Shown piece by piece: positions 16,190-24,598 of a DNA stretch of 33,430 nucleotides. The stretch covers positions 1 through 33,430 of the forward strand of contig PXBF01000092.1 of NCBI GenBank assembly GCA_003567005.1. The letters are read 5' to 3'. A program made the translations under genes and the position numbers. Each line of letters begins with the position of its first letter. Within the stretch, counting starts at the first letter, position 1. Below the pieces are notes generated by a model. It saw only the letters and a list, made by a program, of their open reading frames with translations. It was not told the origin of the DNA and made no database searches. Source of the stretch: PVC group bacterium (GTDB lineage: Bacteria; Verrucomicrobiota; Kiritimatiellia; UBA8416).

Positions 16190-16323
16190 TCCTACGTGCG
16201 AGGATTCGCATGATAGAAAGGTACAACTTGGCTGGACCCATTCAAGCTGGCAGGACGAGCGAAGGATTTCAAACGCATCACACTGCAAACGAACGGAACG
16301 GAAACCGCCATACCATTGCAATC

Positions 16324-17115
16324 TCAGCTCGAAGGATTTGTTTCATTGTCGCGGTCGGCATTATAAATTTCCCACAACTTTGCATACTTGCTAAATACAG
16401 AGAACCCCGTAAAGGTTGCAATGATTAATCCTGGAATTCCGTCCAGAAATCCTCTTTTGAGAATATAGCAACGCAAGAAACGCAAGAATGGGCGCACAGT
16501 TAGATCAATGATGCGTGCCGGACGTTTACTTTTGTGTTTGCCAAGAGCCGATATACTGGTGAATTTATTGATGGTAGCCAATTGATTTGTGATGTCCGTG
16601 TAGGTGTAGTGAAACAATGGACTACTGATGAACTTCACGCGTCCATCCACTATGATTCTGTCGTGTGGTTCCTGCCCACCACATTCACCTTGTTCCTTGC
16701 GAAATAATCGTAGTTTGGTGTCGGGGTACCAATCGCCATGGTAAATCCAACGGCCTAGATACCAAACAAGGCGTGGAAACTCATATCCAGCATAATCTGC
16801 CGCATTTCCGCTGGTGAATTCCGCATCGATGTCCTTGCGTAACGCTGGGGATATTTCCTCATCGGCATCCAGAAAAAAGATCCAAGGTCCCGTAGCCAAA
16901 TCCTTGATGAGATTCTTTTGTCCGATGTAACCCATCCATTCGTGTTGATAGACGCGATCCGTATATTCCCGACAAATTTCAACGGTACGATCCTTGCTGA
17001 AACTATCCAAGACAACGATTTCATCTGCCCATTTGGCACTTTCAAGACAACGGCGAATATTGCGTTCTTCATTCCCTGCAATTATACAAACCGAGATTTT
17101 TTCGGGCATGGTCAT
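16324..17115 (-). CDS. Family 2 glycosyltransferase, WaaE/KdtX-like
   Basis: A 263-residue GT-A transferase. The nucleotide-sugar fold is clear: ISVCIIAGNEERNIRRCLES, then DEIVVLDSFSKDRT, then the DxD-type metal motif FLDADEE. The later part (YLGRWIYHGDWYPDTKLRLFRKE…EPHDRIIVDG) matches the WaaE/KdtX group that adds glucose to the inner lipopolysaccharide core. The C-terminus (GFLDGIPGLIIATFTGFSVFSKYAKLWEI) is amphipathic or membrane-associated, as usual. The substrate here is inferred, and a general cell-envelope glycan role is the safer statement. MTMPEKIS begins with two close ATG codons; the choice between them is open. Confidence 0.88.
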   Translation of the reverse strand: MTMPEKISVCIIAGNEERNIRRCLESAKWADEIVVLDSFSKDRTVEICREYTDRVYQHEWMGYIGQKNLIKDLATGPWIFFLDADEEISPALRKDIDAEFTSGNAADYAGYEFPRLVWYLGRWIYHGDWYPDTKLRLFRKEQGECGGQEPHDRIIVDGRVKFISSPLFHYTYTDITNQLATINKFTSISALGKHKSKRPARIIDLTVRPFLRFLRCYILKRGFLDGIPGLIIATFTGFSVFSKYAKLWEIYNADRDNETNPSS

Positions 17116-17320
17116 CCTTCGTTTTGTTAAAAGGCATTTGATACATTAGGTGGGGTCAATTCTCAAGTTCGAAAATGTGATTTTACTATTTCAGGCAAAC
17201 GCATTACATAAAGTTTTGTCGTGCTATCCCCGCTTGACAGGTATTGCTTGATTCTGGTTTTTATTCATGGGTACGTTGCAGGTAGAGGCAACATATTCGG
17301 GAGGCGAGGCAGAGATTATT

Positions 17321-17803
17321 ATGGGGTGGTTTGTTCTTCATGTAGGGCCAAGAACGGAGAAGAAGGTGGCTTTTGTTTGTACACGCCACTCTATCGCACA
17401 TTATTTACCTTTACGCGAATCGGTAAAGATACACCAACGTCGCAAAGTTATCGTGCAAAAACCGCTGTTCCCCGGGTATCTATTTGTAGAATTGCGGCCG
17501 GAGACGCGTGTGCATGTGTTGCGCACCAATCATATATTGCAAATCATCGCTCCGGAACATGAAAATCAATTATTATATGAATTAGAGCAAATCCGGTTTG
17601 CATTGTCTGTGGATGCTCGTTTGCAGTCTGATGCACATTTGGCTAGTGGTACGCGGGTACGCATCAAAGCTGGAGTCTTTAGCGGCCTCGAGGGGTACGT
17701 GGATCAGTTAGCGAAAAAGACCTGTGTGCGCCTGAATGTGGAGCTAGTCGGACAATCGGTCATCGTTGAAGTCGATCGTGATTTTCTGGAGGTCACAACA
17801 TAA
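17321..17803 (+). CDS. UpxY/NusG-family transcription elongation-antitermination factor
   Basis: 160 residues in two domains. The first is an NGN domain beginning GWFVLHVGPRTEKKVA and continuing IVQKPLFPGYLFVEL. The second is a KOW domain, SGTRVRIKAGVFSGLEGYVDQL, ending VIVEVDRDFLEV. This is the size and layout of specialised NusG paralogues (UpxY, LoaP, RfaH-like) that stop termination in long polysaccharide or exported-product operons. Canonical NusG is normally beside secE and rplK, which are absent here. The ATG at 17321 is chosen because the NGN domain begins there; a TTG/ATG further up at 17267 would add unrelated residues. A possible -35 (TTGACA, 17234-17239) lies upstream. Confidence 0.85.
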   Translation: MGWFVLHVGPRTEKKVAFVCTRHSIAHYLPLRESVKIHQRRKVIVQKPLFPGYLFVELRPETRVHVLRTNHILQIIAPEHENQLLYELEQIRFALSVDARLQSDAHLASGTRVRIKAGVFSGLEGYVDQLAKKTCVRLNVELVGQSVIVEVDRDFLEVTT

Positions 17804-17890
17804 TCCATTTTGTATGCAATAAACAAAGTATGGTTTTCGTTATCCCAAGTAACCGGCCATATCGGCTGGATTAACTGAAAGGAGTTGGAT

Positions 17891-18553
17891 ATGGGCAAAC
17901 GGAATGATCGGCCTATAGGTGTGATGCTTGCCATGCTCGTGCTGGCAGGAACAACAATGGCGGAAACAACTGCTGAACGAGGACGTCGCGCAGAGGGAAT
18001 GCAAGCCCATCTGACAGAGGAAGGGCGTGCTGTTCTAGAAGCGCACATGAGTCAGCAACGGGAAGAGATGCAGGCACAAATGCGTGCACAACAAGAAACA
18101 AGACAAGCGTTGCGTGCTGCACTTGGTGAGGCGACGGATCCACATCAGCAACTGGATATACTGGCGGAACACGTTAAAGCACGCCAGCAAATGATGTTGT
18201 CACGCCAAGAACAGAATCAGGAAGCACGCTTAGCGGCATATCGCGAGGCATTAGAAACCAGCGGTGTGGAAGAATCAGACCGGGATCGTATCCTACAGCG
18301 TATGGAGCAGCGCCAGGCCAGGCAGCAGGAAAATGTAGCTTCTCGTAGCGAGGAGCTATTGAAAGAAATTGCCGCACTGCGCGATCAGGATGATGTGACT
18401 GAAGGAGATATTCGCACTATGATGCGATCCGTGATGGGACCTGCCCAGCGTGAGAGAGGTAGGGAACGTGAGAGAAGTCCTCAGCGCGAAAGACGGCCCG
18501 ATCAAGGTCGTGAACGGGTTAGGGGACGTCGGCAAGTAGAGCGTAATGATTAA
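17891..18553 (+). CDS. Secreted Gln/Arg/Glu-rich coiled-coil protein, unknown function
   Basis: 220 residues. The signal peptide (KRNDRPIGVMLAMLVLAGTTMAE) has probable cleavage after TMA. The mature part is almost wholly helical and charged: repeated QQREEMQAQMRAQQETRQ-type segments (about 50-160) predict a long coiled coil. The last ~35 residues are a basic low-complexity tail rich in RER and RGR. The composition resembles CpxP/Spy-like or other periplasmic helical proteins, but no LTxxQ signature is evident. AAAGGAG lies 6 bp before the ATG. A strong terminator follows 30 bp after the stop, so this gene ends its transcription unit. Not recognised as a named family. Confidence 0.75.
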   Translation: MGKRNDRPIGVMLAMLVLAGTTMAETTAERGRRAEGMQAHLTEEGRAVLEAHMSQQREEMQAQMRAQQETRQALRAALGEATDPHQQLDILAEHVKARQQMMLSRQEQNQEARLAAYREALETSGVEESDRDRILQRMEQRQARQQENVASRSEELLKEIAALRDQDDVTEGDIRTMMRSVMGPAQRERGRERERSPQRERRPDQGRERVRGRRQVERND

Positions 18554-18582
18554 GATGTAACAATGTCATTGGCAAATGGCTA

Positions 18583-18617
18583 CCCGCTCTTGCATCAGCA
18601 AGAGCGGGCTTTTTTTT
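18583..18617 (+). terminator. Rho-independent terminator
   Basis: An 11-bp perfect stem CCCGCTCTTGC / GCAAGAGCGGG with an ATCA loop, then C and eight T residues. It lies 30 bp past the coiled-coil protein gene and just before the convergent end of the cardiolipin synthase gene. Confidence 0.95.
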
Positions 18618-18624
18618 GGTGATA

Positions 18625-20106
18625 TCATAGAACAGGCGATAAAAGCGCGCAGGCATTTTCTAGTAGGCGATTCCATTTGGGCCGCGCTTCCCAACCTGCC
18701 AAATGAATTTCGCGGCTTTGTGCTTCATCGTCCAGCAGATGTTGTTTGAGTTGATCGGCGAAAGATTCGTCGTAAGCCAGTAGGTTGGTTTCATAGTTCA
18801 AGCGCAGGCTGCGAAGATCCCAGTTTGCGGTTCCCACAGTGACGGTTGCGGAATCTACAATCATGGCTTTTGCATGAATAAAGGGCGGATGGCGCAAAAA
18901 GATCCGGACGCCTGCTTGGAGCAATTCGGTGAAGAATGCGCGGGCGGCCCAGCCAGCATAAAAGTGATTATTGTATTCAGGTAGCATTACATGAACATCC
19001 ACTCCACGAAGGGCCGCTGCGCGTAATGCTGCGATGAGTGCGGGTGAGGGGACAAAATATGGTGTTACGAGTAAGAGTTGTTCGTTTGCCATTCCCGATA
19101 GCATAAAGAACAGGTCTTCAATGGCATGTTCTTCGGCGGCGGGTCCTGAGGGAATAAGCCGCGCTGGTGTTTTCCCCGTGCGTTCGTGCATTGGGAAAAA
19201 CTGCTCTTGCAACAATCTTTCCGGTGGTTCATTCGTCATGAAATACCAGTCTTGTAGAAAGGCATACTGTAGTTGCTGGACCACCGGTCCGGATGCACGG
19301 AAATGGTAATCGCGGTGGGCTTCGCGAGATTTTGCGGGTAGATTGACTTTATCCAGATTAATACCTCCAAAAAATCCGATTTTGCCATCGACAACAAGCA
19401 CTTTGCGGTGGTTACGCAGATTGATTTGGAAGCGTCGCTTGAGCAAATTAACTTGTGTCCAACCTTGTATTTCAAAATTCGGGATATTGCGATAGCGCAT
19501 AAAGAAACCAGTGAGCGCAGCGTGGGTGGAGCCGAACCGATCGAATAGGATGCGAACACTCACACCTTCGCGGGCTTTTTGGGCCAAAGCGTTAAAAAAA
19601 GTACGTGCGATCGTGTCATTTCTGATAATAAAACACTGAAAGTGGATATGGTGCTTGGCTCCCCTGATGGCATCTAACATGGCAGGAAACGTTTCGTTAC
19701 CACCTACAAGGGGGGTCAGCTGATTACCTGCGAGAAAGGGGAAATCAGATGCGAGGGTATCCATCGCGCGGTTCATACTGTTGATCAGATGGTCTTGTTC
19801 GTCGAGTTGCAGGTCTTTACTCGCTAGCCAATATGCCAAGGGCAGTGCATCTGCTGCGGTTTTATTGCGAGCACGCAACAGAGATTCATTTTGTGCACGT
19901 TTCCGTTGTCCGCGGGGTGTAACGCGATCGACACCGAATATAACAAAAAGGATTGCCCCGAAAACGGGAAATGACCACGTAAGGAAAATCCACAAAATGG
20001 TGGAGGATGGGTGTTTCCTATGCCATAGACAGTATAAGCACACGAGGATAAAACAAAGAATATGCAGGAGGGATCCGGTTGCAATCCATTGTAGGGATGG
20101 CGCCAT
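18625..20106 (-). CDS. cls: Cardiolipin synthase (phospholipase D superfamily)
   Basis: 493 residues. It condenses two phosphatidylglycerols, or PG and another donor, into cardiolipin in the inner membrane. Two N-terminal membrane segments (LLHILCFILVCLYCLW and ILWIFLTWSFPVFGAILFVIFG) precede two PLD domains, with HKD motifs HRKVLVVD (H233) and HAKAMIVD (H411), the second followed by GTANWD. All catalytic residues are present. The ATG at 20106 sits 2 bp after the stop of the upstream DHH gene, suggesting coupled translation; a TTG at 20118 overlapping that gene is the alternative. Together with pgpA at 24598, which makes the PG substrate, it gives a complete late branch of anionic phospholipid synthesis within the window. 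Confidence 0.94.
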   Translation of the reverse strand: MAPSLQWIATGSLLHILCFILVCLYCLWHRKHPSSTILWIFLTWSFPVFGAILFVIFGVDRVTPRGQRKRAQNESLLRARNKTAADALPLAYWLASKDLQLDEQDHLINSMNRAMDTLASDFPFLAGNQLTPLVGGNETFPAMLDAIRGAKHHIHFQCFIIRNDTIARTFFNALAQKAREGVSVRILFDRFGSTHAALTGFFMRYRNIPNFEIQGWTQVNLLKRRFQINLRNHRKVLVVDGKIGFFGGINLDKVNLPAKSREAHRDYHFRASGPVVQQLQYAFLQDWYFMTNEPPERLLQEQFFPMHERTGKTPARLIPSGPAAEEHAIEDLFFMLSGMANEQLLLVTPYFVPSPALIAALRAAALRGVDVHVMLPEYNNHFYAGWAARAFFTELLQAGVRIFLRHPPFIHAKAMIVDSATVTVGTANWDLRSLRLNYETNLLAYDESFADQLKQHLLDDEAQSREIHLAGWEARPKWNRLLENACALLSPVL

Positions 20107-20108
20107 AC

Positions 20109-21113
20109 TCAAAACCAAGTATCTTGTATGCGTTGCCGAATGAACGCAGTTGCTTGTGCAAGGGGCTGCGCTAGCTCACAACCGGCTGCGCGTGCATGTC
20201 CACCACCACCGATCTCTTCGCAAAATGTGCCGGCATCGAATGGGGGGGTCGTGCGAAAGCTCGCCTTCGTCCGTGGGGCTTCCTGCGTGCTTTGCTCCAT
20301 TTCAGTGATCACAACGGCTACCGTTACCGAGTCCAGTCGGCGGGGCAGATTAATGATTTCCTCTGCATCTTCTGGTCGCGCTTCGCATGCGCAAAAATCT
20401 TGCTGCGACAAGGCAATTATAGCGAGTTGTTGATCTTGCAGTAGTTCCATCTTCTCAATGGCGCGTGCTTGTATACGTAGTGCGCCTAGAGATGCCGTTT
20501 GAAAAACATCTTGATCGATTTGGGGTGTATTGATGCCATTTTCCAAGAGCCTCGAAGCAGCCAGCATGGTAGCCGGTGATGTAGAGCTATAGGCAAATCG
20601 TCCCGTATCGGTCACAATGCCAACCCAGAGGGCTGTTGCGGCCGCTTGGGAAATGGGCCAGCTTGCCAAAATGGCTAGCTGCGTTATGATTTCTGCGACT
20701 GCCGCTGCCGTGGGAACTACACAATTTTGTTCAGCAAAACAAGTATTGGTCGGGTGGTGATCGACATTAATCGAGGACACTTGCCCCAACCATTGGGTTA
20801 CAAATGCGGGGGCACGGTCAATCGATCCGGTATCCAGAATGATCAGTAAGGTATAATCCCCAGCGTTGCATTGCGTAGCTTCAGATATTTGTAGGTTCTC
20901 TTTTAAGAACGAGTATTGGTCAGGTATAGGGCCAAGGTCTACAACCTCAACAGGCAGGCTCAGGTCGTTTAAGATATGATAGAGTCCAACGGCTGATCCG
21001 ATGGCATCCCCGTCTGGGCGTATATGTGAAGTGATGGCGATTTTCTGTTTCGTGCCCTTCAGATATAGCAATCTTGTCGACAGTTCTGTTAATGATATGT
21101 CAGAACCAGTCAT
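20109..21113 (-). CDS. nrnA: DHH/DHHA1 phosphoesterase, NrnA-like (oligoribonuclease/pAp phosphatase)
   Basis: 334 residues. Proteins of this type degrade very short RNA and dephosphorylate pAp, using two Mn ions. Motifs: SHIRPDGDAIGS (motif I), LDTGSIDR (motif II), NVDHHPTN (DHH), GIVTDTGRFAYSS (motif IV) and the C-terminal DHHA1 loop GGGGHARAAG, which binds substrate. The ATG at 21113 is chosen; it overlaps the 3' end of the upstream barrel-protein gene by 14 bp, while the longer start would extend further into it. The protein is cytosolic. The gene symbol is assigned by motif and length; other DHH subfamilies with the same fold cannot be excluded. Confidence 0.87.
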   Translation of the reverse strand: MTGSDISLTELSTRLLYLKGTKQKIAITSHIRPDGDAIGSAVGLYHILNDLSLPVEVVDLGPIPDQYSFLKENLQISEATQCNAGDYTLLIILDTGSIDRAPAFVTQWLGQVSSINVDHHPTNTCFAEQNCVVPTAAAVAEIITQLAILASWPISQAAATALWVGIVTDTGRFAYSSTSPATMLAASRLLENGINTPQIDQDVFQTASLGALRIQARAIEKMELLQDQQLAIIALSQQDFCACEARPEDAEEIINLPRRLDSVTVAVVITEMEQSTQEAPRTKASFRTTPPFDAGTFCEEIGGGGHARAAGCELAQPLAQATAFIRQRIQDTWF

Positions 21114-21759
21114 AACGCATCGCAATTCTGGCAATCCAACCATTCGCTAGATCGGGGCCCTCATTATTAATGGCTTTTGATTGCGAACGGCCACCCTCGA
21201 ACACCCAACTGAAATCCTCGCGCATCCTGATCTCGGCGCCTCCAAGAGCCTCGAGTACGAGAAGACGATAACGCCGGTCTTGTCTCGCTGGACTCTCTCT
21301 AACAGGATCTATAAATTGCATACTGGCATTAGCCCGCACGAAGGGAACAACCGGTGCATTATGCGGAGCCATCGATTGTGTAAAACGAAAGTTTGCTCCT
21401 GATATATGGTAGTCAGGGGATCCTAAATGCCAATCGTGAGACCCTGTAATCGCAACAGTGGTGGAGGGCAAGACTCTATATTGGAGACCTAGTTCCAACC
21501 CTATGTGGTCATAACTATCGCCACGAGATTGTGAAATGCGCCCTGCAGCTATTTCGGCAAGGAAAAAATATTGCTGATTTCCACGGTAGAGGTGCTGTGC
21601 TACATCAATATATCCACCGACATAATCATGCCGCCGATAATTACCATATCTGAAACCAATGGATTCAACGGACTCTGCAGGGCCTGCAGTGACAGTACTG
21701 TACAGTACGTTTGAAGTAAGCATGAAGAGTGCCGTTACAATGAGGTGCATTTTGTACAT
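21100..21759 (-). CDS. Probable outer-membrane beta-barrel protein
   Basis: 219 residues from the ATG at 21759, where MYKMHLIVTALFMLTSNV…TVTA forms a signal peptide and GGAAAGGA lies upstream; a longer frame to 21828 has no such support. The mature part alternates polar and hydrophobic residues in short strands (GYIDVAQHLYRG, YFFLAEIAAGRIS, GLELGLQYRVL, TTVAITGSHDW) and ends in WIARIAMRYDWF. A C-terminal aromatic residue after a final strand is the usual signal for BAM-dependent outer-membrane insertion. A tail such as this resembles small acyloxyacyl-hydrolase/PagL-like or OmpW-like barrels; the GSHDWHLGSPDYH segment could be PagL-like, but this is a guess. It overlaps the downstream DHH gene. 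Confidence 0.65.
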   Translation of the reverse strand: MYKMHLIVTALFMLTSNVLYSTVTAGPAESVESIGFRYGNYRRHDYVGGYIDVAQHLYRGNQQYFFLAEIAAGRISQSRGDSYDHIGLELGLQYRVLPSTTVAITGSHDWHLGSPDYHISGANFRFTQSMAPHNAPVVPFVRANASMQFIDPVRESPARQDRRYRLLVLEALGGAEIRMREDFSWVFEGGRSQSKAINNEGPDLANGWIARIAMRYDWF

Positions 21760-21828
21760 GAAAGCATCCTTTCCGTTATATGATGGGGTAGCTTTGCAAA
21801 AACGGAGATAATGGTCCAGCATCAACAC

Positions 21829-21859
21829 AAAAAAAGGCGGCCTCCATGCCGCCTTTTTT
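21829..21859 (-). terminator. Bidirectional rho-independent terminator
   Basis: GGCGGC (21836-21841) and GCCGCC (21848-21853) flank a 6-nt loop. There is an A7 run on one side and a T6 run on the other, so it can stop transcription in both directions. It follows the RNA-binding protein gene by about 20 bp on the minus strand. Confidence 0.85.
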
Positions 21860-21879
21860 CTTTTGTCCCGTTTATGATT

Positions 21880-22227
21880 CTACCAGCGGCGGTCATCCCG
21901 ACGGTTGTTGCCTCCGCCAAAGCTGCGGTCACGATCCCGGCCACCATTAAAACCGCCGCCATGGCCACCGCCGTTTTCGCGCCTCGGCTTTGGCTGTGAC
22001 TCATTCACTCTCAGATTTCTGCCCATGAACTCTTGTTCATTCAACGCTGCAATCGCTGCATTTGCCTCCGCATTGTCCGGCATTTCCACAAAGCCGAACC
22101 CTTTGGACTGACCCGAGAACCGATCTGTGATGACACGTGAGGAGGTCACATTGCCATACTGCTCGAACAGTTCGCGGAGTTGTTGATCGTCTGTCTGGTA
22201 AGACAGATTTCCCACATAGATATCCAT
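21880..22227 (-). CDS. RRM-type RNA-binding protein with Gly/Arg-rich tail
   Basis: 115 residues. A single RNA-recognition motif (residues 1-80) contains RNP2 (IYVGNLSY) and RNP1 (SKGFGFVEM). The tail (~85-115) is rich in Gly, Arg, Asp and Asn (GGGHGGGFNGGRDRDRSF). This architecture is that of bacterial Rbp/cold-inducible RRM proteins, thought to act as RNA chaperones in the cytoplasm. The ATG at 22227 is chosen because AGGGGAT lies 7 bp upstream and the RRM begins exactly there; the frame extends upstream without RRM-like sequence. It is a monocistronic unit with its own terminator. Confidence 0.92.
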   Translation of the reverse strand: MDIYVGNLSYQTDDQQLRELFEQYGNVTSSRVITDRFSGQSKGFGFVEMPDNAEANAAIAALNEQEFMGRNLRVNESQPKPRRENGGGHGGGFNGGRDRDRSFGGGNNRRDDRRW

Positions 22228-22335
22228 CTGATATCCCCTATGCTGTGTGTCATCACCAACTAACCGAAATCCTGCATGATGACACATAATGCACCGGCCC
22301 GGTCTGGCCACTATGCTGGCCTAGGTTCACTATCC

Positions 22336-22379
22336 AAAAAACCTGACCGGAAATCCAGAACAAATTTGTTTGATTTCGG
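22336..22379 (-). terminator. Candidate terminator after the HtrA gene
   Basis: On the minus strand, CCGAAATC (22372-22379) pairs with GATTTCCGG (22347-22355, one bulge) around a self-complementary AACAAATTTGTT, followed a few bases later by six T residues. It starts 13 bp past the htrA stop. Confidence 0.45.
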
Positions 22380-22392
22380 TGTGTTTGAAATA

Positions 22393-23814
22393 CTAATTCA
22401 ACGGTATGGGAACATATTGATGAAATCTTCCACGTCGGACTGTCAGTACAAGCCGACCGAGCTCAATGGCTTCTTTTATGGCATCATTAAACTCTTCCAT
22501 ACTCCGTACGCGCGTGCGGTTTACACCTGCAATCAGCGTTCCCGTCCGCAGTCCGGCCTGTGCTACGCGTCCTGATGGGTCAATTTCTGTTATGACAACC
22601 CCCTCACCGGGATTGTAGCCTAGTCGCTGTGTTATTTCTTCTGTTATGTCATCAGCGCGCATGCCCAGCATTTCCAAAGCCTCCTGCAGGGAGGCTTCCT
22701 CTTGCTCATCCTCAAGCCGACCAATTCTTACGGTAATTTCCTTTTCCTCTCCATCGCGATAGACAAATAGCTTAATTTCTGCGCCAGGTCTCCGCGAAGA
22801 AATCTCGTTTCGGAAAGCGCCTGTGTCATCAATACTGTCACCATCCAGTTTGCGCACGACATCGCCTTGTTTCAATCCAGCTTCTGCGGCCGGGCTATCT
22901 TCAATGATATCAGAGATCAAAATACCTTTCGCGTCAGGCAACTCGAGCGACTCTGCAAGCAGCGGTGTTATTTCCTGTAAAAACACACCTAGATATCCCC
23001 TGGTAACGGTTCCGCTTTCAATGAGCTGTTCCTTGATAGCACGCGCCATATTGATTGGAATCGCAAATCCCACGCCCATGCTACCGCCGCTACGCGTGTA
23101 AATTGCCGTGTTAATCCCCACCACTTCTCCACTAATATTTAACAGAGGTCCACCTGAGTTTCCTGGATTGATGGCGGCATCGGTTTGGATGAAATCTTCA
23201 TAATCGGCGATTCCAATATTGCGGCGACCTAGAGCGCTTACGATGCCAGCGGTAACGGTTTCACTCAAACCAAAGGGATTTCCAACGGCAATGACCCATT
23301 CCCCGACCTCTAAATCATTGCTGTCTCCAAGAGGAACAACGGGCAGTTCATCAGCATCAATCTTGATGATGGCGACTTCGCTCCGTGGATCGGTGCCAAT
23401 ATTTTCGGCATCGAATTCTCGTCCATCATGCAGACGTACCGTGATGCGTGTAGCATCTCCTACAACATGGCTATTGGTGAGAATATAGCCATCCTCGGAA
23501 ATGATAAATCCGGATCCTGCTCCTTCCCGACGATGCCGCCGTGGTTGTTGGGGGCGTTGCGGCTGTTCGGGCATACCGAAGAAACGACGCAACATATCGT
23601 CGCCAAAAAAATCGAATGGATCATTGAAAGAATCTCCTCGTCCACGCGTTTCGATAATTTGCTCTACTTGGATGAATACAACAGAAGGTATGGTATCTCG
23701 CGCAACGGAAGAGAAAGCACGCCCTGTCTGACGTAGCACATCAACTGACTGATCAGCACCCAACATCGCGGGCAGGAATATGGAAAGAATCATGATTGGT
23801 ACTATAGGCTTCAT
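22393..23814 (-). CDS. HtrA/DegQ-type periplasmic serine protease with two PDZ domains
   Basis: 473 residues from the ATG at 23814, where MKPIVPIMILSIFLPAMLGA is a signal peptide with AAAGGG upstream. A start at 23913 (also with an AAGGA) would add a 33-residue leader and is less likely. The trypsin-like domain shows H116 (NSHVV) and S221 (NPGNSGGPL). The position of the catalytic Asp in the usual SDVAL/SDIAL motif is Glu here (E146 in DPRSEVAII). PDZ1 begins near RGYLGVFLQE; PDZ2 covers GYNPGEGVVITEIDPSGRVAQAGL. A Gln/Pro/Arg-rich loop (PEQPQRPQQPRRHRR) occupies the LA-loop position. Its role is envelope protein quality control. Confidence 0.92.
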   Translation of the reverse strand: MKPIVPIMILSIFLPAMLGADQSVDVLRQTGRAFSSVARDTIPSVVFIQVEQIIETRGRGDSFNDPFDFFGDDMLRRFFGMPEQPQRPQQPRRHRREGAGSGFIISEDGYILTNSHVVGDATRITVRLHDGREFDAENIGTDPRSEVAIIKIDADELPVVPLGDSNDLEVGEWVIAVGNPFGLSETVTAGIVSALGRRNIGIADYEDFIQTDAAINPGNSGGPLLNISGEVVGINTAIYTRSGGSMGVGFAIPINMARAIKEQLIESGTVTRGYLGVFLQEITPLLAESLELPDAKGILISDIIEDSPAAEAGLKQGDVVRKLDGDSIDDTGAFRNEISSRRPGAEIKLFVYRDGEEKEITVRIGRLEDEQEEASLQEALEMLGMRADDITEEITQRLGYNPGEGVVITEIDPSGRVAQAGLRTGTLIAGVNRTRVRSMEEFNDAIKEAIELGRLVLTVRRGRFHQYVPIPLN

Positions 23815-24082
23815 TTTCTTTACCCTTTCATATAATGCATTTACGAGCATGTTTATACATGTCTCAACAACGTTATGAACTTCATTACGCATCATACGAG
23901 TAAAAGCATGCATTCCTTAGAAAAAAAGTTTAGAGATACATATTCTCATGTCACGATTGCGTGCGACATGCTTGTTCAAGTGTGCATGATTCCGTTTCAT
24001 GCACCGCGTCTGTAGGACATAGTTCCAGTTGCAATTGTGCATCACTGCGTCTAGAATCCCCAGCTGCAGGAGGATTATCAAT

Positions 24083-24598
24083 ATGGCGATTTTAAATATT
24101 GTAAAATATGGTGATGCTGTTTTGCGTGAAAAAGCAGAGCAGGTACGTGAAGTAAATGATGAGATTCGGGCTCTAGCCAAAGATATGCTAGCGAGCATGT
24201 ACGCGGCGGAGGGTGTCGGGTTGGCTGCAGAGCAGGTAGGACGGAAAGAAGCTATTTGTGTTATTGATGTTCCGAAAGAGGAGGCATGCGGTGTAGCAAT
24301 GCCATTAGTACTTATTAACCCCAAAATTCGAGAGCTTGAGGGAGAACAATGCGGACAGGAGGGGTGCTTAAGTTTTCCGGGCATATATATCCAAGTGAAG
24401 CGTCCAGATAGAGCGATTGTTGATTACCTGGATTTAGATGGCAAGCAGGCAACCGTGGAGGCGACGGGGTTGCTCTCGCGTGCAATACAGCATGAAATCG
24501 ATCATTTGAATGGTGTGTTATTGATTGACAACATGTCAGCTGTTCAAAAAGTCGCGCATGCTGGCAAACTAAAGCGCATGAAAGCTGGGCGTTTATAA
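24083..24598 (+). CDS. def: Peptide deformylase
   Basis: 171 residues. It removes the formyl group from the N-terminal Met of nascent proteins. All three metal-site motifs are intact: GVGLAAEQ (44-51), EGCLS (93-97, with the Cys metal ligand) and HEIDH (137-141, two His ligands and the catalytic Glu). AGGAGG lies 8 bp before the ATG at 24083; an upstream in-frame start at 24029 lacks this support. The stop TAA shares its last base with the ATG of pgpA (TAATG), so translation is coupled. First gene of a compact plus-strand run reaching 29735. Confidence 0.96.
   Translation: MAILNIVKYGDAVLREKAEQVREVNDEIRALAKDMLASMYAAEGVGLAAEQVGRKEAICVIDVPKEEACGVAMPLVLINPKIRELEGEQCGQEGCLSFPGIYIQVKRPDRAIVDYLDLDGKQATVEATGLLSRAIQHEIDHLNGVLLIDNMSAVQKVAHAGKLKRMKAGRL

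Noticed and set aside
16197..16210. Small hairpin TGCGA/TCGCA as terminator between the hydrolase and glycosyltransferase genes
   Set aside because: Only five base pairs and no T run on either side.
17267..17320. Longer N-terminus for the UpxY-like protein
   Set aside because: The NGN domain begins at the ATG at 17321; the extra residues are unrelated to the family.
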